Of a DNA stretch of 64,000 nt, positions 56,238 through 64,000 are shown piece by piece. The notes beneath the pieces were generated by a model, which saw only the letters and a program-made list of their open reading frames with translations, did not search any database and was not told where the DNA came from. The DNA is from Limonium bicolor. Taxonomy: Eukaryota > Streptophyta > Magnoliopsida > Caryophyllales > Plumbaginaceae. Location: NCBI GenBank assembly GCA_023374045.1, contig CM041777.1, positions 477,997,594 through 478,061,593 of the forward strand. The letters are read 5' to 3'. Numbering within the stretch: the stretch's first letter is position 1; every line of letters begins with the position of its first letter. Both the position numbers and the translations under genes were made by a program.

Positions 56238-57771
56238 TGATAAGTCAGGAATTTGTCTAAGTTTACTAGACTAATTCATGCTTAATTTTCTACATTATGA
56301 CATTAACTTTCCTCTTTAATGCTTTAATTACTCTTCATTGTTATATTTGTCTCCAATGATTGATTTCATATGTTTTCAGGATAAATTACTCAACAAAGTG
56401 CTTAAATGAAGATTTTAGAGGTTAGAGCAACATGGGAAGTCAAACCAGAGTCAAATACAGATTTTCATTCATCACTGTTGCACTTTATAGAGGGTCCGGG
56501 TTTGCATCTGGGTTTATAAACCCGGATCCCCTCGTCGCAGAACATTCTGCCTAATTTCAGGCTTGTTCCGGGTTTGAGGAATGGTTTGAAACCCGGAACA
56601 TACCAGGGCGAGACTTTCTGCCTCAAAATTCATATGTTCCGGGTTTGCATGTTGGTTTGCAACCCGGACCACAAGACCGGAGAAGCTACTGCCTCAATTT
56701 TCATATGTTCCGGGTTTGCATATGGGTTTTAAACCCGGAACATCACCAGCGGAGCGCGGAGTTCTGTTTCGAATTAACGGAATTAATGTATATCTTTAGT
56801 GGCCGTCGTTTAATGAGGCTTATTAGAGATAGATTTGAGAGGGAGAAAAGATAGAATTCCTTTGTTATAAAAAGAGGAGGCCAGCCAACGAAAAAGGACG
56901 TCTTGAACACACAAAATCCCCACTACACATCTTGAGCGCACAGAATAATCACGATACAGAGAGAATTAGTTTGAGAGCTTGGAGTCTGGTTTGGAGTTGG
57001 AGTTTGGAGCAGAGCACAGAAAGGAGTTCACCACGGAGACTGAACAGAGTTTCTTCTTATTCTCTATTATTACTAAGCTTATTGTAAACATGTCAATGGC
57101 TGAGTAGTTCCTTAGATTTCGGTTTGCTATGTATCCCTAAATTGACTATTCCTGTTCCTTTGTGATTTAATACAATTAATTGAGTAAAGTTATTTTCCTT
57201 GCTTAATTTCTTTAATCGTTATAATTTGGCCAATTATAAGGATTAGTATTTTGTTAGCTTATATGTGACGACTGCGGCTTTCAATTGAATTCAGGAAAAT
57301 AACCGGTTAGTTTAGAGACGGTAATTCCTCTAAATAGCTAATTGACTAAACTAGATTGTTCTTAAGGCGGTTAGTAAACAGTGGGTTCGTAACGAGAGTT
57401 AGAATTCGGTCTTTATTAACTAGTATTTGCTAAGCGGGAGACCGGAGGTAAATTATCTTAGTTCTAGGGTTTTACTCAGAATTATCTTTTAAATCACTTA
57501 GGGATAGGAATCACGGATTTAGGGTGCAGTAGTAAACCGGGATCTCTTCTCCAAATCAGTTTCACACATTTATTTTTCCTGCTTTATTGTTTCGCATGCG
57601 TTTACAGTTTTAATTGTCATCAAATCAAACCCCAATTTCCTGTTTTATTTTATTCGGTTAGTAAAGATTAAACTAGACACATCGCCTCCTCTGGTTCGAT
57701 ACTTAGGGATTACTCTCTATTAAAACTTGCTAGAATTGACCGGTACACTTGCCGTTAGGTTTTATCCAACA
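56238..57771 (+). repeat. Athila LTR, copy 2 (1534 bp), shared by two interiors
   Basis: Near-identical to 44482-46029. It is both the right LTR of 44482-57771 and the left LTR of the next unit. Inverted-repeat cluster at 56494-56741; TATA at 56865-56874. Confidence 0.93.
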
Positions 57772-58244
57772 AGTTTTTGGCGCCGTTGGGGAGGCACGGT
57801 TATTTAGTTTAGTCTTTATTTTATTTTATTCTATTTTTCTTTTATTTATTTTGTTTTGTTCTGTTTGTCTAATTTATTTATTTTTAATTATTCTGTTTTA
57901 CTCGATTTTGGTTATTATTCTTTCAGTTTTTGTTTTCAATTTTCTTATCATTCTGTTAACGTCAGATTTTATTTAGTTTAGTTTAGGATAGCTTTTATTT
58001 TAGGTATTTTATCTTTGTTCTGTTTTGATTTGTCTAGATTTTGTTTTAGGTATTCTTTTATCTTTAGATTTTATTTCTGATTTTATTCCTTTATTTGAAT
58101 TCTGTGCTTAGTAGTTAGGAAATTATCTGCATATTTTTGTGGGTTAAATTCTTTTTATCTTTTTCTGATTTTCTGTTATTTTATTCTAATTACTGCTTCC
58201 CTTTTAATTTGCGCTATTAGTTTCAGTTTACTAACTCTCGGTTT

Positions 58245-59377
58245 ATGGTCAAAAACCCGTTCTGCAGGAGAGGAGAACTCGAGCTCAATCTTGAGATCGA
58301 GAGATTCGCAAGACAGCTTCGAAGAGACTTGAACCTGGATCCACCAGTTGAGGAGAAGGTGACCGAGCCACCTGTTGAAGAGGGTCCAGAAGTCCAGCCA
58401 CCGGTGAATATGGCAACAACGAGAGACAGATGAGGGACTACACCCGTCCAAGTGTTGAAGGGTTGGTGTCGCCAATTGTGATTCCAGCATTGCCAGCAGG
58501 AGTGCAGTGGCAGTTCAAGACTCACTATGTGACCATGGTGATGAACGCGCCTCAGTTCAGCGGGACGGTTACTGAAGATCCGAATGTCCATCTCACTACA
58601 TTCCTGAGATTGGTAGGAGCGTGTTCGACACCGCTTCGCAGGAGGTGGCCCGCTCACTCTGTTTCCATTCTCTCTGAGGGATAGAGCCGTGAGTGGTTGA
58701 ACTCGTTGACACCTGACAGTATCACCAGTTGGACCGAGCTGGCTAATGCATTCTTGGCAAAGTACTTCCCACCCTCTCGGATGCTGACCATGAGAGGAGA
58801 GATTACAAACTTCAAACAGTTTGCTGGTGAGTCTTTGTCTGAAGCTTGGGAGCGTTTTAAGGGAATAGTGAGGAAGGTACCACATCACGGTCTAGGTGAA
58901 GAGGTTATACTGCAGTCCTTTTACAAGGATTTGGATCCGTCTAGCCGGTTGTTGGTAGATACTTGTGCTGGAGGAAGTTTGATGGAGCTGCCTATTACAC
59001 GAATTAAGGAGTTGTTAGATACTATCACCACAGCGGCGAATCAGTGGGGAGGTACAAGAGCAGGAGAAGCTGCACCGAAGAAACCAGCTGGGGTTTATGA
59101 AGTAGATTCAAACACTTTCTTAGCTGCTAAGATAGAGGCAATGTCAAAGCAGTTTGAGCGTATGTGTGCAGTTATGAATCCACAGTCCAGTGCAGCAGCT
59201 CCTGAGGTTTATCCACCGTGCGAGTACTGTGGTAGAGCTTCTAACATGTGCCAGTGTTCTCCACCACAAGAAGAGGCAGCGAACTATGTTGGTAACAGAC
59301 CGGGTAATTACTTTGAGAATCAAGGAAATCCGGGTTTTCAAGCTCAGCAGCAAAACCGTTACCAAGCTGGTGGTAAC
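58245..59377 (+). pseudogene. Athila gag, 5' part (copy 2), frameshifted
   Basis: Same capsid blocks as 46523-47661. The frame is broken near 58413, 58633, 58651 and 58688 by one-base losses relative to copy 1, but is intact at the C-terminal stretch (59270) where copy 1 is shifted: it reads ANYVGNRPGNYFENQGNPGF there. The nested element begins at 59378 after gtaac. Confidence 0.9.
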
Positions 59378-61134
59378 TGCAGACGTTATAAGTGAGTGGT
59401 TAAACTGGTGTAAAATTAAAAGAAAAGAAATTAAAACTCAAATTAAACGTCGGGCTGCAAACAAATCCCGGACACAGTAGTATAGTGAAAATGTAAGCAA
59501 CCGGATGTCGAACCGTGGGACTAATGTACATATAATAGTACCTAAGCGTGTCACAAAAGGGGGGGTGGATTAATTGACTTGTAAATGAATAAAAAGGACA
59601 GATAAAATAAACTAAGTTAACAGAAAAAATAATGGAACTCTGGGTCAGGTTAATATAATCTGCATAATTAAGCTATCTCTACTGGTTTAATAATTTGGCA
59701 AGGTTCCTGTAATTATCTTAAGGACTAAGTCATAGCCTCATAAGAACTCGTTCACCTGTAATGCAAGGTTCTAATCAAGGTTCAAGCAAAAGCCTGCGAA
59801 CGGCAGAGGAGTTTGAGGAATTACATTGCAACTGAATACTAACTTATTAAATCATAACAAGTTTCCTCCAGTTTTACGTCTTAATTAACCTATCTATTTA
59901 TCACCGGTCTGATCAAATAGACTTAGGAAAGCAATTTAATAAACTCATGACATTTATTAAAAATGTCGAGATAACCTTTAAAACGTAACAAACTATATAT
60001 AATTAAAACCAGTAAAAATAATGCATAATTAATACAACACATAATAACCATTCCCAGAGTAAACGTAAACTAGCCTAACATATTAAATAGATAGACAGAG
60101 ACAAGAGTAATAGAAATCATCCGTAATCACTCCGGCTCACTCTGCTATTTTGTATACGTAGGGCTAGAGGTGGATTTGGTGGACTGTAAAATAAATAAAA
60201 TGGAGAAGGCGAGAGAAGAGAAATGAGATGGCGTGAGGTGTGGTGAAGTGGTCGTGGATTGTATGGGTGGTGGATGTGGATTGTTTTTTTGAAAGGAGAA
60301 GACTCGTGGGTTTTTATAGAGAAAGGAAGAGGCAAAGGCAGCAGATAAGGAACGCGTGAATTGATTGAGGCGGTGCAGCTCATTGATGCTCATTTTGCTT
60401 GCTTCATTGATTGCAGGGGGACAGAGCGTGCAGAGTAGATGGATAAATTGAAGACAGTGGACGAGTTGCAGAAGTCGGCGAAGGCAAGTTGCAGACGGCG
60501 CGCGAAGAAGAAACTGTTCACGTCTCAGATCTGGAATTTTACACGCGTCCGCGTGGTGTCCTCCTCCTTTGTCCGCATGACAACCAGGCGGTTGCATGGC
60601 CATATGTCCGCTCACCATTCAGGCGGTAGTAGAGGCGGTTGCCCCTTCTTCTTGTCCTCTCGCGTCCGCTCAGAAGACCGCCCAACAACCATGCGGTTGT
60701 CACAGCCTCCTCTCTTCCGCTAGCTGTCCGCCTGCATTGCATGCGGTTGCAATGTTTTGTTTAGGCGATCAGTACGCTGCTCGTGAAATACAATTGAAGC
60801 ATAGCTCGTGCTCGTGAGTAAAATTCAAACAATATAATGCCCATGATCACGATGCAGTCACACGTGATTCATTTCCATCGTGAAGTGCTGTAGCCTTTAC
60901 GTGATATTTTTAGTATATATATATTTTTCCTGCATTAGACACATAAAATATCAGTTCATATCAATACATAAATCTAAGAAATATATAATAAGTGAGTAAT
61001 ATTATCGTGAAAGTAAGTAAGTACAAATAAACATAATTTAGAGGAAAACTAACAAAAGTGGAGAAATGAGCAAGAAAGTGTTAATATAATATATGACATA
61101 CACCTATAAAACATGCTCATTTGGACACTTATCA
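59378..61134 (-). repeat. Nested element copy 2, 3' LTR
   Basis: Starts tgcagacg and ends gacacttatca. TATA box at 60308-60319 and GC-rich cluster at 60547-60750. Confidence 0.9.
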
Positions 61135-62330
61135 CACCCCACACTTATCTTTTTGTTTTCCTCAAGCAAAATCACGGACCCAAGTAAGTAGGGAATGCTC
61201 AATACTAACAAATATTATCATGAAGGGTAGGATAAACATGATCTTCAAACTTATTGAGGAGTGTGAAAAATTAACTGCTGGTGGCATAGGTGTGCTCAGG
61301 GTAAAAATAAAATATAGAGTTTCGGGGTATGATCCAAGGTACTTCAATGTTTCTTTTAGGTGACTCTGAGAACTTTTACCACGGCCAACTTCTCTCAAGA
61401 ATGGGCATTTGAGGAGAAAACAAAAGGAAAAATAGATTCATGCATTTGTTTCACTTTTGCATAAGAGATGAGAAAATGTAGGCATAACGCCATTTTATAT
61501 TTAAGAACACTCAACTCTCTTTGTTGGTTACCAATGGTGTCTCATGAGTCCCTTATTATTCTTTTCTTTCTCTTTTTTTTTAACAGAAAAGTACCCCTTA
61601 GCAATCCCTAAGAGAGAAGACAGAAAGAAAACCTGAGCAATAAAATCCAACCATTTGCAGATTATTTGGTCACACCGCATATAAAATGCTCCTCAAAAGT
61701 AATCAAAAATTAAAAATTTGTACCATTTATCCTACAATTCATAATAGTATTTATTCTTAAAGAGAACAACCCACATATAAAGGGTCCATAATATTTGAAT
61801 TGGACAAACGCATGATAAGGAGAGAGATTAAACATTTAAGCACAAAATGTCACCGAAAAGGGCACACTCCCCCACACTTAAATTGAACAATGTCCTCTTT
61901 GTTCACCAGAAAAACAAGGGAAGGTTTCAGAAGACCTTTCCGGTAAGTAGATAAAATAGAGATAACACAAAGATCACAAATAAACATTTAAGCACATAAA
62001 CGCTCCTCTGCAATTTTTATTTAAATAAAAGCAAAATTAAAGAAACTGGTACTCCCCTGATATTATTTTTGCTTGCATTAATCGGAGTTCCCCCACACTT
62101 GAGCTTCAGCCTCAAGCAGCGTAGCTTGGTTGCGGTGTCCACATGGAGGTGCACCTGCATAAAACACTAGAAGCATCCATACTAAAAACGGGGTTAAAAG
62201 TTAGCAAAATAAAATTTAAAGAGAACCTGAAAATTAAAAAGAACAATAAAGTAAATAAAATAAAAATACACCCGGGTTGCCTCCCGGGAAGCTGCCCTTC
62301 TTTAACATCTTTGGCTAGACGCCTGCTCTG

Positions 62331-63093
62331 TTATCCTGGATCAAAACAAAACGTTACCTCGGCATATAAAATAAGAAAATTAATACTCCACAAAATCTGA
62401 TGTTTGAGGAGGTAATGCCGGGAACGTAGTTCTAACAGAAGACCCGGTGGTGGTGATTTTTCTTCCTCAAATTGGAGGATGTAAACATCATCCTCTTTTA
62501 GGTGAGGCTCGTAGAAAGAACGCTGTTTAATATCATCTTCAGAGAAAGTTAATTCTTTAAAGGTGATAGTGGCGTTTTGTTTGGATATTTTGGTGGGAGG
62601 TGATGGCAATTCCTTCTCTTCATTTTCGAGGATATAGATATCCTCATCTTCTGGGTAGAGCACAGAGAAGGATGGAAACTGGTGGTAGGCGATTGTAGAG
62701 GGAAGAGAATAACTTACATCCGTAGTGGGGTGTTCTACCTCATGAATTATTTCGCTCTTCGGTTGCTGTTCCGGTTGAGCGAGTCTCTCCAGGTATTCTG
62801 GTTGATCTTCTAACCATAGTTGTTCTGTAATATGAGACAATCTTCATAATCATGAGCTCCCCCACATACGGAGCAGTATAAATACTGTGAATAGCAAAAC
62901 TCTTGCACGTACACCTGTTCCATTTCCATTTTTTTTTTTGCGTTTTTTTTTGTATATAAAAACAAGACAGATTGGAGAAGAACTGAATTGAGAACGCGCG
63001 TTTTTTTTTCTGGTGTGAGTGACGTCCGCCTGGACAACCGCCTGGTACTGGGGCGGACAAGGGTGCTGCGACCGCGAGTCTGTCCGCGTCCAA
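62331..63093 (-). pseudogene. Gag-derived knuckle protein, copy 2 (frameshifted)
   Basis: Same acidic tail as 50614-51378 (ending FLILYAEVTFCFDPG) and same knuckle (CSVCGGAHDYEDC, here with Gly for Arg, nearer the family norm). Split into three frames by short indels near 62453, 62826 and in the poly-T stretch near 62931. Confidence 0.75.
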
Positions 63094-63311
63094 AACAGGC
63101 GGACACGCCTCTGTTGCTTTTTTTTTTCGATTTCGATTAGATAGTTACTGAAACAAAACAACAGATTAGAAACAAACATATAATATAACAAGGTATAAAA
63201 GATAATTAATATAAACAACAAATTAGTATAGACAAAATATTCTAATATGACAAGTGAATAATCCGGGGCTTAGGGACTAGAATAAACTAGTCCCCGGCAG
63301 CGGCGCCATTT

Positions 63312-64000
63312 TGCAGACGTTATAAAGTGAGTGGTTAAACTGGTGTAAAATTAAAAGAAAAGAAATTAAAACTCAAATTAAACGTCGGGCTGCAAATAAA
63401 TCCCGGTCACAGTAGTATAGTGAAAATGTAAGCAACCGGATGTCGAACCGTGGGACTAATGTACATATAATAGTACCTAAGCGTGTCACAAAGGGGGGTG
63501 GATTAATTGACTTGTAAATGAATAAAAAGGACAGATAAATATACTAAGTTAACAGAAAAAATAAAATGGAACTCTGGGTCAGGTTAATATAATCTGCATA
63601 ATTAAGCTATCTCTACTGGTTTAATAATTTGGCAAGGTTCCTGTAATTATCTTAAGGACTAAGTCATAGCCTCATAAGAACTCGTTCACCTGTAATGCAA
63701 GGTTCTAATCAAGGTTCAAGCAAAAGCCTGCGAACGGCAGAGGAGTATTGAGGAATTACATTTGCAACTGAATACTAACTTATTAAATCATAACAAGTTT
63801 CCTCCAGTTTTACATCTTAATTAACCTATCTATTTATCACACGGTCTGATCAAAATGACTTAGGAAAGCAATTTAATAAACTCATGACATTTATTAAAAA
63901 GGTGCGAGATAACCTTTAAACGTAACAACTATATATAATTAAAACCAGTAAAAATAATGCATAATTAATACAAACACATAATAACCATTCCCAGAGTAAA
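63312..64000 (-). repeat. Nested element copy 2, 5' LTR (partial)
   Basis: Matches 51599 onward; continues past the window. Confidence 0.9.

Larger units (their letters stand above)
44482..57771 (+). mobile_element. Athila-lineage Ty3 element, gag and protease only
   Basis: LTR 44482-46029, primer site 46036-46053, gag (46523-47661 and 53377-54372), protease (about 54400-54830), 3' untranslated region, purine tract, LTR 56238-57771. RT, RNase H, integrase and env are absent. A second element (47662-53371) is inserted antisense in gag. The left flank is the L1 fragment. No target duplication can be assigned because the right LTR runs straight into another interior. Confidence 0.9.
57772..64000 (+). 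mobile_element. Second Athila unit of the tandem array (runs off the window)
   Basis: Primer site (damaged, about 57778), leader, gag 58245-59377, and the same antisense nested element at the same target base. It aligns with 46030 onward at an offset of 11.7 kb. Nearly all differences visible are short deletions in this copy. Confidence 0.9.
59378..64000 (-). mobile_element. Nested gag-only element, copy 2 (truncated by window end)
   Basis: 3' LTR 59378-61134, interior 61135-63311, primer site 63308-63291 (one mismatch), 5' LTR from 63312 to beyond 64000. Same insertion point and orientation as 47662-53371. Confidence 0.92.

Overview
This is a nuclear window from a flowering plant, most likely a eudicot. 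It has spliced plant genes with canonical GT-AG introns, several lineages of plant Ty3 and Ty1 LTR retrotransposons, L1 and RTE LINEs, and a tRNA-derived SINE. I cannot name the species. Over 85% of the window is transposable element. Only two host genes are recognisable, a nardilysin-like M16 peptidase and an AlkB-like 2-oxoglutarate oxygenase, and neither is complete.

The window is three contigs joined by two 500-N gaps (2420-2919 and 43183-43682). Contig 1 (1-2419) carries three middle exons of the nardilysin-like gene on the + strand. Contig 2 (2920-43182) carries the five 3' exons of the same protein on the - strand, at its far end. Flipping contig 2 would put both halves in order on one strand, so it is probably mis-oriented or truly inverted.

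Contig 2, left to right: a pol-less Tat-type Ty3 element (2920-8816, 5' LTR cut by the gap); an AlkB-like gene remnant (8817-9112, continued at 25164-25214); inside its last exon a 16-kb coding-free LARD-like element on the - strand with 5.83-kb LTRs and a perfect GCCAC target duplication (9113-25163); a 5'-truncated Tekay/Del-like chromovirus on the + strand with protease-RT-RNase H-integrase-chromodomain and a 3.86-kb 3' LTR (about 25370-33012); AT-rich tandem repeats holding a SINE (33013-34905); then the nardilysin 3' end. Its 6.3-kb intron holds a decayed L1 with a Copia solo LTR, and an RTE LINE interrupted by a pol-deleted Copia and a hAT-like element.

Contig 3 (43683-64000): an L1 endonuclease fragment, then an Athila-lineage element (LTR-gag-protease-LTR, no RT or integrase). 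A second gag-only element with the same primer site is inserted antisense in its gag (47662-53371, target duplication GTAAC). The LTR-gag-nested-element unit repeats from 56238 to the window end with a period of about 11.76 kb, including the same nested insertion at the same base.

Two patterns run through the window. LTRs of four different Ty3 families each carry a family-specific cluster of GC-rich inverted repeats, most built around GTCCG/CGGAC. And most breaks in retroelement reading frames are one- or few-base indels, often at short homopolymers, so some apparent pseudogenes may be consensus errors.
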